Below, in pieces: positions 1-9,908 of a stretch of 64,000 nucleotides of DNA. The first letter of the stretch is position 1; the number at the start of each line of letters is the position of its first letter. The notes under the pieces are model-generated. The model made no database searches. It saw only the letters and a list, made by a program, of their open reading frames with translations, and was not told the DNA's origin. Source of the stretch: Thermoflexus hugenholtzii JAD2 (lineage in GTDB: Bacteria; Chloroflexota; Chloroflexia; Chloroflexales; Roseiflexaceae); assembly GCA_945881915.1 (NCBI GenBank), contig CAMCVW010000012.1:1-64000 (forward strand), given 5' to 3'. Position numbers and translations under genes: made by a program.

Positions 1-87
1 GAAATCGTAGAACTTGACAGAGATTGGAGTCTGAAGCGCGGTTACTTCACCAAAAAGTCCATGGATGAAGCCCGCGAATCCAGTTAA
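1..87 (+). CDS. 3' end of an unidentified gene (28 codons, 5' truncated)
   Basis: Frame 1 is open from the window edge to a TAA at 85-87 and encodes 28 residues ending in DEARESS. The residues are charged and look like the amphipathic tail of a soluble protein. I do not recognise the family from so short a piece. No Met start is needed because the gene enters from outside the window. It could be a chance open frame; the only support is that it is open and has protein-like composition. Confidence 0.35.
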   Translation, partial: EIVELDRDWSLKRGYFTKKSMDEARESS

Positions 88-150
88 CGCCGGTACAATC
101 GCCGCTTCAACGAACCCACGAATTTACACCACTTGACAAGACGCAACCAT

Positions 151-239
151 GAGGAATTATGAATGAGGAATTATGAATGAGGAATTATGAATGAGGAATT
201 ATGAATGAGGAATTATGAATGAGGAATTATGAATGAGGT
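151..239. repeat. 14-bp tandem repeat array, about 6.3 copies
   Basis: The unit GAGGAATTATGAAT is repeated without change six times (151-164, 165-178, 179-192, 193-206, 207-220, 221-234), followed by a partial copy GAGGT. It lies just past the stop codon of purE, which is transcribed toward it. A one-base variant of the same unit (GAGAAATTATGAAT) forms a second array near 6140-6185, so this is a dispersed short tandem repeat of the genome. Any role is unknown. Confidence 0.9.
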
Positions 240-240
240 G

Positions 241-738
241 TCAGTTTGGGTTGCGCGGATCGGGGTTATCGATGACCAGTGCGGCAGCGCGTGCGCGCCG
301 GGAGGCTAGAGCCGATGCGATAGCGGGATACTCGTGGGCAAGTGTTGCTGCAGCCAAAAGCGCTGCGTTGATGGCGCCGGGTTTTCCGATCGCCAATGTG
401 CCAACGGGTACCCCTGCGGGCATCTGCAAAATTGACCAAACGGCATCGACGCCATTCATTGCGCCGTTGGGCACCGGCACGCCGAAGACCGGGACGAGTG
501 TTTTGGCGGCAATCATGCCGGGGAGGTGCGCTGCACCGCCAGCACCGGCAATGATGACGCGCAATCCGCGCGGTGCAGCGTTTTCTGCAAAAGAAAACAA
601 CAAATCTGGGGTTCGGTGCGCTGATACGACCTGTGTCAGATAGGGGACGGTCAATTCGTCGAGGGTGGCAACACAATGTTGCATGACTTCCCAATCGGAA
701 TGCGAGCCCATGACAACGGCGACGAGTGGCTGAATCAC
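241..738 (-). CDS. purE: N5-carboxyaminoimidazole ribonucleotide mutase (PurE)
   Basis: A 165-residue protein, the usual length for class I PurE, which rearranges N5-CAIR to 4-carboxy-AIR in purine synthesis in the cytosol. The family signatures are visible: VVMGSHSDW near residue 8, the SAHRTP motif near 39 that carries the catalytic His, and the Gly-rich [11 protein letters not shown] near 64. The start is GTG at 738, preceded by a near-perfect ribosome binding site (AAAGGAGG) inside the end of glgA. The GTG overlaps the TGA of glgA, so the two are translationally coupled. No purK is visible, although it may lie outside the window. The gene ends two bases before the tandem repeat. Confidence 0.95.
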   Translation of the reverse strand: MIQPLVAVVMGSHSDWEVMQHCVATLDELTVPYLTQVVSAHRTPDLLFSFAENAAPRGLRVIIAGAGGAAHLPGMIAAKTLVPVFGVPVPNGAMNGVDAVWSILQMPAGVPVGTLAIGKPGAINAALLAAATLAHEYPAIASALASRRARAAALVIDNPDPRNPN

Positions 739-2183
739 GCCGTTCCTCCTTTGTGACGCGCGATGGCGTGCTGGTACAGGGCGATGTAGGCTTTGGAAGA
801 GCGTTGCCAGCTAAAGTCCTCGCGCATATTGCGCAGTTGGATGTCATGGAATGTGGTCTGATTTGCATAGCACTGCAAGCCACGCCGAATCGCATCACTG
901 AGCGCCTCGGGTGTGTAGTCGGTGAAGCGAAAACCGTTCCCCAGTGGCCCTTCACGCACCGTGTCATTCAATCCGCCGACTGCACGCACGATGGGCAGGG
1001 CGCCGTAGCGCATCGCAATGAGTTGGCCGAGGCCGCCCGGCTCGAAGCGAGACGGCATGAGGAAGAAGTCACTCGCCGCATAGATGCGATTGGCAAGTGC
1101 TGCGTTGAATCCAATGTGGACTGCCATCCGGGTGGGGAAGCGGGCAGCAAGTTCTCGCATGCGTTCCTCCCAGTGCGGTTCGCCGCTCCCCAAAACGACG
1201 AGTTGCAGATTGGTCGTAGCGAAGATACCGGGCAACCCTGCATCGAGCAGGTCAACGCCCTTTTGAGATGCAAGCCGTGACACGATGGCAGCGATGGGTG
1301 CGGCCGGTGCAATCGGGAGGTCGAAGTGCTGTTGGATATCGGCTTTGCAACGGGCTTTGCCACTCATATCGTCTGCGGAGTAGGTCGCAGCCAAATTCGG
1401 GTCGGTCGCGGGGTCGAACATGACGGTGTCTATACCATTCAAGATGCCACTGTGACGGTCGCGCAGGCTGCGGATGACCCCGTCGAGGCGTTCGCCGTAG
1501 GCGGGCGACATTATCTCGTTGGCATAGGTCGGACTGACCGTATTTATCATATCGGCAGCCAAGAGACCGCGGGCCAAGAAGTTAAAGGTGTCGCCGGGGA
1601 GTCCAGCGTGGTGTTCGACACCTCCCCATTCGTCCAGACCGGCCAAATGGCGTGACCAACCACCATATTCGCCTTGGTAAGCGAGATTATGGATGGTAAA
1701 GACCGTGGCAATGTGTCCGAACGTGTAGTTGTAGCGTGTGCGCATGAAAGCCAGTACTAAAGCGGTATGCCAGTCGTTCGCGTGCACGACTTCGGTGTTC
1801 CACCCCTGCACTTCACGCAAAAATTGAATCAAGTGCATGACACCGCGTGCAAACAAGATGAATCGAGCGTCATCGTCAAACTCGCCGTAGACGGCGTCAC
1901 GTTCGAATGCTGCGGGGATGTCGAGCAGGTACCGTTTGGTACCATCGGCATCAGGGAGCAGGTAGATCCGACATTCTTCTTGGCGCTCACCGAGCGCCAA
2001 GAATGTGGTGGTCACGGGCAGCGAGGTGGTAATCAAATGGCGATTTTTTTTGTAGAGGGGCATGACCAACGCCGCATCGACGCCGTCACGCACGAGTTGA
2101 TTGGGCAGAGCGCCGGCGACGTCTGCGAGACCGCCGACCTTCATGAGTGGAGCTGCCTCTGCCGCAATAAATAACACGTTCAT
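735..2183 (-). CDS. glgA: Glycogen synthase (ADP-glucose type)
   Basis: A 482-residue GT5-family glycosyltransferase that adds glucose from ADP-glucose to glycogen chains. The N terminus [20 protein letters not shown] carries the K-x-G-G-L substrate loop at residues 15-19. The second Rossmann domain shows [10 protein letters not shown] and, near the C terminus, [12 protein letters not shown] with the conserved catalytic Glu of the family. I chose the ATG at 2183 because AGAGGAGAG sits just upstream; a frame extending 32 residues further has no such site. It overlaps purE by the stop/start bases, an unusual pairing of carbon storage with purine synthesis. Confidence 0.95.
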   Translation of the reverse strand: MNVLFIAAEAAPLMKVGGLADVAGALPNQLVRDGVDAALVMPLYKKNRHLITTSLPVTTTFLALGERQEECRIYLLPDADGTKRYLLDIPAAFERDAVYGEFDDDARFILFARGVMHLIQFLREVQGWNTEVVHANDWHTALVLAFMRTRYNYTFGHIATVFTIHNLAYQGEYGGWSRHLAGLDEWGGVEHHAGLPGDTFNFLARGLLAADMINTVSPTYANEIMSPAYGERLDGVIRSLRDRHSGILNGIDTVMFDPATDPNLAATYSADDMSGKARCKADIQQHFDLPIAPAAPIAAIVSRLASQKGVDLLDAGLPGIFATTNLQLVVLGSGEPHWEERMRELAARFPTRMAVHIGFNAALANRIYAASDFFLMPSRFEPGGLGQLIAMRYGALPIVRAVGGLNDTVREGPLGNGFRFTDYTPEALSDAIRRGLQCYANQTTFHDIQLRNMREDFSWQRSSKAYIALYQHAIARHKGGTA

Positions 2184-2223
2184 GGAACTCTCCTCTGGCG
2201 GCCATGCCAAATGATGACGAGCG

Positions 2224-3153
2224 TCATTGCTCGGTAGCGGTAATGAGGTGGTCGGTGACCGCTTTTTGGCTGGTGACAAACCAGACTCCCAAGAGAGTCA
2301 ATGCAGACCCGACGAAAAACACATAAGTTGGTTGCTCATGGAGCCATACCCAGGCGACTGCGACGCCAGCAATGGGTTGGAAGTACATCATCGCCGACAC
2401 TTTGCCAGAAGTCGCCCGCTGGAGTGCCCAAAACAATGCCAAATAGCCGACCACAGTTACCAACAGACCCGTATAGAGAATACCAGAAACGGTCGCTACT
2501 GTGACATGAGTCACCATACCGAACGCATACTCCCCTGCTGCAAACGGGAGGAGGCAAATCACGCCGTAGAAGGTGGCAGCAGCCGTTGCAGGTACTGGTG
2601 GGTGGGTCTGCATCAGCGTGCGCCCCATCACGTTATACATGCCCCAGCAGAAGGCACTCACGAGATAGATTGCATACCCGATGATGGCTCCCCATCCCAC
2701 GGCGTCGCTACTCTGCGGATTGAGCACCAAAAACATCCCACAGACGGCGATAAAAATGCCCAAGAGCATGCGCTTTGTGATGTGTTCGCCCAACAAGTAG
2801 TGGGCCAGCACAGCGACCCACAACGGTGTTGTCGCCGATAGCAAGGCAATGTGCGTGGCAGGACTGAGGACCAGTGCCTCCACTTGTGTGATCTGGGTAA
2901 CGCAGAAGCCAATTAGGCCCATCACAAAAAACCGCTTCCGTTCAGGGCCTGTGATGAGCGCCCAGGTTGCCCGTGGTGCGAGAGGAATCAGGATTAGCAG
3001 TGCGACGACAAACCGCCAGAATGCAAACGACATCGGCGGCATGTCGAGGAGGGCTGGTTTGGTTATCGGGTAGGCTGCACCCCAGATGATATTGATGAAG
3101 GCCATTACGACCAATGCCCATAGACTGGTCTGCGTCAGGGATCGGGAGCTCAT
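2224..3153 (-). CDS. EamA/DMT-family transporter
   Basis: About 309 residues with roughly ten hydrophobic segments arranged as two similar halves, as in drug/metabolite transporters of the EamA type. The first helix contains IIWGAAYPITKPAL, typical of the first repeat. These are inner-membrane exporters of amino acids, metabolites or drugs; the substrate cannot be read from sequence. The ATG at 3153 is preceded by an AGG at a good distance; a GTG six bases upstream (3159) is the alternative. Only 40 bases separate its stop from the glgA start, so it may be the first gene of a transporter-glgA-purE operon. Confidence 0.85.
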   Translation of the reverse strand: MSSRSLTQTSLWALVVMAFINIIWGAAYPITKPALLDMPPMSFAFWRFVVALLILIPLAPRATWALITGPERKRFFVMGLIGFCVTQITQVEALVLSPATHIALLSATTPLWVAVLAHYLLGEHITKRMLLGIFIAVCGMFLVLNPQSSDAVGWGAIIGYAIYLVSAFCWGMYNVMGRTLMQTHPPVPATAAATFYGVICLLPFAAGEYAFGMVTHVTVATVSGILYTGLLVTVVGYLALFWALQRATSGKVSAMMYFQPIAGVAVAWVWLHEQPTYVFFVGSALTLLGVWFVTSQKAVTDHLITATEQ

Positions 3154-3288
3154 ATACACCTGCTGTTCTTTGTCTGCCTATTATACGCAATCGGCTCTCC
3201 TCCGTTGTCGGGATTGGCATCTGCCCAACGCCACTGCGATGGTGTGCGTGCTATAGTAAAAACACGATGAATGGAACAGGAGCACTCC

Positions 3289-4854
3289 ATGCCACACACT
3301 ACCGACTCGGGTATTCCCATCAAACCACTCTACCGTGCCGATGAAGTCACTGCCCCGCAGACAGACCCCGGCCAGTACCCCTATACGCGCGGTGTCTACC
3401 CCGAAATGTACCGTAGCCGATTCTGGACCATGCGCCAATACGCCGGCTACGCCTCGGCACGTGCGAGTAATGAACGTTACCGCTATTTGCTCGAACAAGG
3501 CCAGACAGGTTTGTCGGTGGCATTCGACTTGCCCACACAGCTCGGCCTTGACTCAGACGACGAACGGGTAGACGGCGAAGTCGGCAAAGTGGGTGTGGCC
3601 ATCGACTGTCTCGATGACATGCTGACGCTTTTTGATCAAATCCCGCTCGACAAAGTGACGACATCGATGACCATCAACGCACCGGCAGCGGTGTTGTTGC
3701 TCTTGTACGAGTTGGCTGCCGAGCGGCAGGGGGTACCGGCTTCTGCATTGGGCGGGACTATTCAAAACGATATTTTGAAGGAGTATTCGGCACGCGGGAC
3801 GTATATTTATCCACCGCGACCGTCGATGCGCCTCGTGACCGATACGTTTGCGTATTGTGCTGAGCGCATCCCGAAGTGGAATACCATTTCGATATCGGGC
3901 TATCACATGCGCGAAGCAGGCTGCACCGCGGTCCAAGAGATTGCGTTTACCTTGGCAAATGGCATCGCATATGTCGCTGCTGCGCAGGCCGCAGGATTAG
4001 ATGTGGATCGATTTGCGCCACGGTTGAGCTTCTTTTTTGCGTGTCACAATAATTTTCTCGAAGAAATCGCCAAATTCCGGGCTGCCCGACGTTTGTGGGC
4101 AACTATCATGAAGGAACGCTTTGGTGCGCAAAAAGAACAGAGCCTGATGCTGCGCTTCCATACGCAGACCGCAGGCTCGAGCCTCATGGCGCAGCAACCA
4201 CTCAACAACGTGGTGCGCACCACCATGCAAGGGTTGGCAGCAGTCCTCGGCGGCACCCAGAGTTTGCACACCAACAGTTACGACGAGGCAATTGGCTTGC
4301 CCACCGAACAAGCTGCCACCTTGGCCTTGCGCACACAGCAAATCATCGCCTACGAAAGTGGTGTTGCCAGCAGTGCTGACCCACTCGCCGGTTCGTACCT
4401 TATCGAGTCGTTGACCGATGAACTCGAGGCACAGGCCAAAACCCTCATTGCCGAGATTGATGGGATGGGTGGTGCCGTCCCTGCCATCGAGGCTGGCTGG
4501 ATCCAAGCCGCCATTGCCGACGCAGCGTATGCATATCAACGCAACATCGAATCGCACGAGCAGGTAATTGTCGGGTTGAATAAATTCACGGATAGCAGCA
4601 ATACACCCATCCCGGTCTTTCGCCCTGACGAAGGGGTGGGCGCGGAACAGATCGCCACACTCAAACGGGTGCGCAATAATCGTGACGAAGCTGCAGTTCA
4701 AGCTGCACTAGCCGAGATTGGCCGCGTCGCCCATGGCACCGAAAATCTGCTCCACCCCATGCGCACCGCACTGGCACTGAATGCAACCGTGGGCGAAGTC
4801 TGTGGTGTGCTGCGTGGCGTGTGGGGCGAGTATCGTCCGACGGTGAAGGTGTAG
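3289..4854 (+). CDS. mcmA: Methylmalonyl-CoA mutase, large catalytic chain without B12 domain
   Basis: A 521-residue TIM-barrel protein that interconverts methylmalonyl-CoA and succinyl-CoA. The family block around TMRQYAG and the following [14 protein letters not shown] are intact, as are NDILKEY and [14 protein letters not shown]. The chain ends after the substrate-binding barrel and lacks the DxHxxG cobalamin domain found in fused mutases. That domain is encoded separately at 61901-62326. The start is the ATG at 3289 because AGGAG lies seven bases upstream; an ATG 18 bases earlier has no good site. It is transcribed divergently from the EamA gene and stands alone. It could be an ethylmalonyl- or isobutyryl-CoA mutase chain, but methylmalonyl is most likely. 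Confidence 0.92.
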   Translation: MPHTTDSGIPIKPLYRADEVTAPQTDPGQYPYTRGVYPEMYRSRFWTMRQYAGYASARASNERYRYLLEQGQTGLSVAFDLPTQLGLDSDDERVDGEVGKVGVAIDCLDDMLTLFDQIPLDKVTTSMTINAPAAVLLLLYELAAERQGVPASALGGTIQNDILKEYSARGTYIYPPRPSMRLVTDTFAYCAERIPKWNTISISGYHMREAGCTAVQEIAFTLANGIAYVAAAQAAGLDVDRFAPRLSFFFACHNNFLEEIAKFRAARRLWATIMKERFGAQKEQSLMLRFHTQTAGSSLMAQQPLNNVVRTTMQGLAAVLGGTQSLHTNSYDEAIGLPTEQAATLALRTQQIIAYESGVASSADPLAGSYLIESLTDELEAQAKTLIAEIDGMGGAVPAIEAGWIQAAIADAAYAYQRNIESHEQVIVGLNKFTDSSNTPIPVFRPDEGVGAEQIATLKRVRNNRDEAAVQAALAEIGRVAHGTENLLHPMRTALALNATVGEVCGVLRGVWGEYRPTVKV

Positions 4855-5217
4855 AAAGCGATTCAGGGTATTAATCAAGGGTCAAAGGTTCGGCGAATCG
4901 GTAGCACATGAAGGGCGTTCGTTGTAATTCGTGCTGCGGACGCCTTGGTTTCTTCACGTCGTGGGGACTAGGGTTGTTTCAACAGATGCAATCGCAAATA
5001 CGGGAGTGGCTGCTGTTTACTGCTTCCTGTGTGCACTTTTGGCTGTGCACCATTCGCCACCCGAGGGTACAATCGCGCTGGTAGGGACGCCGCCGTCAAG
5101 GATGTTCGAATTGACAACCGTTCTTCGATTGTTTCGAAGGGTCATGAGGACCATACGGTATAAAGCGATGTGTACGATTCCCACGAAAGAGAATCTGGTT
5201 CTGCCAACGAACCGCGG
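4855..5217. other. Intergenic stretch, no gene recognised
   Basis: About 360 bases between the mutase gene and the GNAT gene. Open frames here have no ribosome binding site and no protein-like conservation that I recognise. A TTGACA at 5111-5116 is not followed by a good -10 at the right distance. I see no tRNA and no strong hairpin. Confidence 0.5.
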
Positions 5218-5223
5218 TATAAT
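5218..5223 (+). promoter_or_regulatory. Probable -10 box of the GNAT gene promoter
   Basis: A perfect TATAAT lies 30 bases before the ATG at 5254. The -35 region (around 5195-5204, TCTGGTTCTG) is a poor match, so only the -10 is convincing. The transcript would have a leader of about 20-25 bases. Confidence 0.45.
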
Positions 5224-5253
5224 ATCCAAAACTGCTAAGAAGTGAGACGTGTC

Positions 5254-6126
5254 ATGATTCAATACCGCACCGCTACCGCTGCCGACATCCTGGCCATTCA
5301 CGAATGTTGGTTGGCTACCGATTACCCTGATGACGCCCAGCGGGCTGCACTGCCGTTGGTCGGCGTTGCACCGTGGTTTGCACATCTGATTGCACACGGG
5401 ACGATGCTGGTGGCGACGGTCGACGACCAGGTGATTGGTTTTGCGGCGACGATAACACGTGGAACAGTACGCTTTTTGGCGGAGTGCTTCATTCTGCCAG
5501 CATACCAATCCCAAGGGATTTCACGCGAGCTATTGCGGCAGTTGTATGACGATTGGACGGGCGTGCGTTGCACACTGGCTGCGGGCGATCGCCGTGCCGT
5601 GTCGCGCTATGTACGTGCCGGCATGACGCCACGCTGGACGCGCTATATATTGTCCGTTTCGCACCCTGAGAACCTCGGTACCGCTGCTTTGCATGTGCAG
5701 CCCTGTACCAACATCACCAACTGGCTGGTCAACGACCGGCGGGTGATGGGGTATGACCGGAGTGTGGATGTGCGTGAGTACTTCCTCGCCAAAACCGATG
5801 CGCAACTGCTCGAAGTCTATACCGGTGGCGATCTCGTCGCCCAAGCAATCGTCGAGCGAGCGCATTACAGTCCGACGCGGATTGGCGCACTCAATATCGC
5901 GGGAGTCATGGCGTTTGGCCCAACTCACGCCGCCAACGCTGTCCACTCCGTCGTGCATTGGGCCGTCCGGGCGGGCTGGGCTACGGTATACGTGCATGTC
6001 CCCGGGGCACATCCGGCGCTGCCGTTGTTGCTCGACCGTGGCATGGAAATTGTCGACAGCGAAACATTCTGTGCCTCCAAAGAATGGTTCGATCCGACGG
6101 TCTATACACCAACAGGAATGTTGTAA
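5254..6126 (+). CDS. GNAT-family N-acetyltransferase
   Basis: A 290-residue protein. Residues 1-130 look like a GNAT fold: the opening IQYRTATAADILAIHECW, the strand VIGFAA, and ECFILPAYQSQGISRELLRQ, which matches motif A (acetyl-CoA pyrophosphate loop, Q-x-x-G-I/A). A second half of similar size (residues about 130-290) may be a degenerate second GNAT domain, as in two-domain acetyltransferases. The substrate is unknown. The ATG at 5254 begins the fold exactly; an in-frame GTG lies 12 bases upstream. The gene is monocistronic and ends against a repeat array shared with the convergent gene. Confidence 0.75.
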   Translation: MIQYRTATAADILAIHECWLATDYPDDAQRAALPLVGVAPWFAHLIAHGTMLVATVDDQVIGFAATITRGTVRFLAECFILPAYQSQGISRELLRQLYDDWTGVRCTLAAGDRRAVSRYVRAGMTPRWTRYILSVSHPENLGTAALHVQPCTNITNWLVNDRRVMGYDRSVDVREYFLAKTDAQLLEVYTGGDLVAQAIVERAHYSPTRIGALNIAGVMAFGPTHAANAVHSVVHWAVRAGWATVYVHVPGAHPALPLLLDRGMEIVDSETFCASKEWFDPTVYTPTGML

Positions 6127-6228
6127 ATTATGAATGATGAATGAGAAATTATGAATGAGAAATTATGAATGAGAAATTATGAATAATCGCAAAAGCACCC
6201 CTAATTCATAATTCATAATTCATAATTA
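6127..6228. repeat. Second 14-bp repeat array with inverted copies
   Basis: Copies of the unit GAGAAATTATGAAT run from about 6128 to 6185, and the opposite orientation (ATTCATAATT repeated with a 10-bp period) occupies about 6203-6228. The two blocks are perfect complements over stretches of ten or more bases and would form an AT-rich stem around a short spacer at 6186-6202. The array separates two convergent genes and supplies the last codons and stop of the gene at 6213-6941. It may serve as a bidirectional terminator. It is one base per unit different from the array at 151-239. Confidence 0.85.
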
Positions 6229-6941
6229 ATCAGCTTCAGTTCTCGAATTTCCAACGTCGTCTGCGAAGGCCCCACACCCCATCCAAACCCGCTCCGCGGG
6301 CCTGCGACCAACCACTGATTATCCACCCAAATACACAGCCCCAACGGGGCATTGGGTGTGTTCGACGTTTGATGCACCACGGTACCATCGACGAGCCATG
6401 TCGTTCCATCGGTGCGCCACTGCAATTCGTAGTGATGCCAGGCACCATCCTGTGACAGCATGCGTTCGCTCAGTCCCAGCCAACGGGTGAGCCCCGGCCA
6501 GAGGGTGCGATAGATAGACGCACTGCGCATCAGCAGCAAAAGCAGCGGGCCACATGGCGCAAGCAGGCGGGCACGTAGACGGCGCGTATCGAGCGTCGCC
6601 GCTTTGAAACCAGTCGGTGCACTGTCGATGTCCCATGCCAAATTACCGTTGCCATTGCCGAAAAACCACGCCGTCGCGGGCAGGGCAGGCCAGCGGTTGG
6701 CCAACGGCGAGTACGGTGCGTTCCAGAAGCCGAATCCCCATGTTCCCTTGGCATCACCGGTCAGCCGAGCATCGAGGGACAGTCTGAGTGGAGCTTGCCA
6801 CGGGTATGACGCGCGCGCCAGGTGATGATAATCATCGAGCTGCGCATTGCAGTACGTCGATCCATCTGCATCGATAGAGAGGACATAGTGCCCTGTGGCA
6901 CGTTCAACAATTGTAGCCGCGCCTTGGCAAACCTGATTCAT
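6213..6941 (-). CDS. Hypothetical protein with lectin/glucanase-like beta-sandwich features
   Basis: A 242-residue protein of no family I can name with confidence. It is rich in Trp, Gly and aromatic residues, with GTWGFGFWNAPY near residue 68, GAWHHYELQWRTDGTTW near 166, and a tail ending LEIRELKLI. That pattern resembles concanavalin-A-like (LamG or GH16-like) beta-sandwich domains that bind sugars. No signal peptide is visible at the N terminus; a hydrophobic stretch (LLLLLMRSAS) lies mid-protein. Its ATG overlaps the TGA of mutS (ATGA), so it is translated by coupling from the mutS message. The last five codons are made from the AT-rich repeat. Confidence 0.55.
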   Translation of the reverse strand: MNQVCQGAATIVERATGHYVLSIDADGSTYCNAQLDDYHHLARASYPWQAPLRLSLDARLTGDAKGTWGFGFWNAPYSPLANRWPALPATAWFFGNGNGNLAWDIDSAPTGFKAATLDTRRLRARLLAPCGPLLLLLMRSASIYRTLWPGLTRWLGLSERMLSQDGAWHHYELQWRTDGTTWLVDGTVVHQTSNTPNAPLGLCIWVDNQWLVAGPRSGFGWGVGPSQTTLEIRELKLINYEL

Positions 6942-9826
6942 TCCTGTAATGCCTGCTGGATCAGTCCATAGAGTGTATTGAGTGCTGCAATCGGTGTGAG
7001 TTCGTTGGGGTTGATTGCTTGCAGGGCTTCGATGACGGGGTGCACGCGTAGCGCTGCTGCGGGTTCAGCGAGGGTGAACAAAGTTGGTTGTTCGTGGATG
7101 GGGCGTTTGGTGCCGGCATCGGCTTCGAACTGCCGCAGGAGCTCTTCGGCACGTCGGGTCACCACACGTGGCACGCCCGCGATTTGGGCTACGTGGATGC
7201 CGTACGAACGGTCTGCGGTGCCGGGGCGCAACTCATGCAAAAACACCACTGCGCCGTTGTGTTCCATCGCTGCCATGTGCAGATTGGTCAGGCGTGGCAG
7301 CGCGTCGGTCAAACGGGTCAATTCATGGTAATGGGTGGCAAACAGCGTCCGGCAGCGCAGACGCGGGTCATTGTGGATGTATTCGATCAACGCCTGCGCG
7401 ATGGCCATCCCGTCGTAGGTACTCGTGCCTCTGCCGACTTCGTCCAAAATGAGGAGGCTGCGAGCTGTGGATTGGGCCAGAATGGCGGCGGTTTCGGTCA
7501 TTTCGACCATGAAGGTACTCTGCCCGGTGGCGATGTCGTCTTGGGCACCGATCCGTGTGAAGATCCGATCGACTAGGCCTATCTCGGCACTGTCGGCCGG
7601 CACAAAAGAGCCGATTTGTGCCATCAGCACAATCAACGCCACCTGGCGCATCACGGTGCTTTTGCCAGTCATATTGGCACCCGTGATAATGGCAATCTGG
7701 GTTGTGGTACTGTCGAGTGCAATTGAATTCGCGATGTAGCGACCAGCGCGGTGCAATTCGACCACCGGGTGTCTCCCGTTCTTGATGTGAATGGCAGTGC
7801 CGGTAGTGAAGGTCGGTCGTACGTAGCGATTGCGTACTGCCACGTCGGCCAGCGTGGTGGTCACATCGAGCAGCGCCAATTGCCGTGCCAGGGCAATCAA
7901 GCGGGCGCCGTGGCTGGCGATATGCGTGACGATGCCAGCAAATGCTGCTCGTTCGAGCTCGTTGAGGCGCTCTTGGGCGTTGATGACGATGTCTTCGTAC
8001 GTTTTGAGCTCGTCGGTGTAGTAACGCTCGCCGCTCGACAACGTCTGTTTGCGGATGTAGTGCTCGGGTACCACCGCTGCATGCGCCTTGCTGACTTCGA
8101 TGTAGTACCCAAAGACTTTGTTGTAGTCGACTTTGAGTCCCTTGATGCCAGTGCGCTGTTGTTCGACGCGTTCGAGGGTACTAATCCAGTGCTGGGCGTC
8201 ACGACTCGCATCGATGATGGCGTCCATCTGCGCAACATAGCCTGGTCGGATGACGCGCCGCGGCACATCGTCGTCACTGCGGAGGTAATTCGAGGCGCTC
8301 AATAACGCGGGCGGATCGTCGTCGATGGCGTTTTCGATGAAAACCAGCACATCTGCTGCCTGTGCGTCGTCATGGGCGGCGTCAGCCACGGGCGTCGTAC
8401 TGTCAAACAGGGCTACTGATGCAACTGGGTCTGGACTGCGAAAACCGCGCGCGCCGAAGATTGCCGGTACATGGCGCAGTGCATCGCGCAGCCGCACCAC
8501 ATCACGTGGGGTGGTCACACTCACGCCTTGGAGCATACGGTTGACGGTGCGTTCCATGTCTCCTACGTGCTTGAGTACGTCGCGGAGAGCATGGCGTGCG
8601 ACCGGGTCATTGGTATAGCGCTCAATTCCATCGAGGCGCTCATTAATGGGGTCGCTAGCGAGCAGCGGTTGGGCGACCCAACGCCTGAGGAGACGCGCAC
8701 CCATCGGGGTACGGGTCTGGTCGAGGATACCCACGAGTGAACCGGCACTCCCGTTCATACCATCGAGTAACTCGAGATTTCTGCGCGTCTGAGGGTCGAG
8801 GAACATGACCGATCCCGGAGTGTACGGATGGATACTGGATAACTGCGATACCGCAGTTTGTTGCGTTTCTTGGGCATATTGGAGCAGTGCACCAGCAGCC
8901 TGGACGGCGAATCCGCGGTCTTGGAGTCCCAATCCGGCCAATGCCGTGACACCGAAGTGCCGTTGCAGTGCCTCGGATGCAGTTTTGTGCTCCCAGCGCC
9001 AGCCAGGCACATTGGTGATGTGCCCATTCGTCCAGCGGGCAGTGTTTTGGCCGTCGACCTTGCGAGCGACGCGCTCCGATGGCAACAAGACATCGCGTTC
9101 TTGTTTTGTCATGAATGCGAGATCTTGGCTCAAGCTGCTCTGCTGGGCATCGAGTCCCGGCAAACGGTGGGCAGCGTCGGCACAGACCAGGATTTCGGCG
9201 GGGACGAGTCGGGCCAATTCCCCGTGCGCTTGTTGGAGCGCGGTAGCACCACGGAGTTCACAAGTGTAGAATTCCCCGGTACTCACGTCGGCATAGGCGA
9301 GCCCGACGTGCTGGTCGTGGGCATAGACCGCCGCGATATAGTTATTTGTGGACGCGTCTAGGATAGTGCCGTCGATGACCGTCCCCGGCGTGATGACACG
9401 GACAATTTGCCGTTCGACCATGCCTTTGCCGGCAGCGGTTTGGGCAATGCCGCCTGCAAACACGGAACGAGGGCGGGTGTCGCTTTTGTTGGCGGCAGTT
9501 TCGACGATTTGCTCGGCAATTGCGATACGGTACCCTGCTGCGACGAGTTTGGCCACGTACGATTCGATTGCATGGTAGGGCATACCAGCCATTGGACAGC
9601 GCTGTTTGACGCCACGGAACTCACTTGCAAAGTCTTTGTAGGTCAAGGTTACATCGAGCAGTGCGGCAATGAGTTTCGCGTCGTCGTCAAAGCACTCGTA
9701 GAAGTCTCCAAGCCGGTAGAACAGCACCGCATCGGGCTGGCTGGCTTTGAGTTCACGGAACTGGGTGTACCATTTGTGCAACGACAATCCAGGGAATTCG
9801 TTGCCGAGTTGTGTGTGGAGATTCAT
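6938..9826 (-). CDS. mutS: DNA mismatch repair ATPase MutS
   Basis: A 962-residue MutS, slightly longer than the usual 850-900. Domain I carries the mismatch-reading F-x-E motif in GDFYECFDDDA (Phe42, Glu44). The ATPase domain has a Walker A loop GANMTGKST at about residue 716 (most bacteria have GPN, so Pro is replaced by Ala), Walker B LLILDEVGRGTST, and the FATHYHEL switch. Extra length comes partly from an insertion near residues 113-135. The start has GGAGG six bases upstream. The end overlaps the lectin-like gene. No mutL is adjacent. Confidence 0.97.
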   Translation of the reverse strand: MNLHTQLGNEFPGLSLHKWYTQFRELKASQPDAVLFYRLGDFYECFDDDAKLIAALLDVTLTYKDFASEFRGVKQRCPMAGMPYHAIESYVAKLVAAGYRIAIAEQIVETAANKSDTRPRSVFAGGIAQTAAGKGMVERQIVRVITPGTVIDGTILDASTNNYIAAVYAHDQHVGLAYADVSTGEFYTCELRGATALQQAHGELARLVPAEILVCADAAHRLPGLDAQQSSLSQDLAFMTKQERDVLLPSERVARKVDGQNTARWTNGHITNVPGWRWEHKTASEALQRHFGVTALAGLGLQDRGFAVQAAGALLQYAQETQQTAVSQLSSIHPYTPGSVMFLDPQTRRNLELLDGMNGSAGSLVGILDQTRTPMGARLLRRWVAQPLLASDPINERLDGIERYTNDPVARHALRDVLKHVGDMERTVNRMLQGVSVTTPRDVVRLRDALRHVPAIFGARGFRSPDPVASVALFDSTTPVADAAHDDAQAADVLVFIENAIDDDPPALLSASNYLRSDDDVPRRVIRPGYVAQMDAIIDASRDAQHWISTLERVEQQRTGIKGLKVDYNKVFGYYIEVSKAHAAVVPEHYIRKQTLSSGERYYTDELKTYEDIVINAQERLNELERAAFAGIVTHIASHGARLIALARQLALLDVTTTLADVAVRNRYVRPTFTTGTAIHIKNGRHPVVELHRAGRYIANSIALDSTTTQIAIITGANMTGKSTVMRQVALIVLMAQIGSFVPADSAEIGLVDRIFTRIGAQDDIATGQSTFMVEMTETAAILAQSTARSLLILDEVGRGTSTYDGMAIAQALIEYIHNDPRLRCRTLFATHYHELTRLTDALPRLTNLHMAAMEHNGAVVFLHELRPGTADRSYGIHVAQIAGVPRVVTRRAEELLRQFEADAGTKRPIHEQPTLFTLAEPAAALRVHPVIEALQAINPNELTPIAALNTLYGLIQQALQE

Positions 9827-9853
9827 GGCGCCTCCAGGTGGTGATATGAAGCA

Positions 9854-9883
9854 AGCGACGCACAGTTGTGGCTGTGCGTCGCT
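9854..9883 (-). terminator. Hairpin after phoU, probable terminator
   Basis: A perfect 12-bp inverted repeat (AGCGACGCACAG and its complement) around a 6-base loop, between the phoU stop and the mutS start. On the minus strand a T-rich run precedes rather than follows the stem, so it is a weak intrinsic terminator or an mRNA-stabilising hairpin. Confidence 0.5.
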
Positions 9884-9908
9884 GAGAAAAACGTATCGCT
9901 TGCGGATG

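Noticed and set aside
151-239. CRISPR array
   Set aside because: Units are 14 bp and directly adjacent with no unique spacers.
266-967. 233-codon frame across purE and glgA
   Set aside because: Arg/Cys-rich composition of a shadow frame; both overlapping genes are strongly supported.
4931-5245. 104-codon plus-strand frame in the gap before the GNAT gene
   Set aside because: No ribosome binding site, no recognisable domain, low-quality composition; it crosses the promoter of the GNAT gene.
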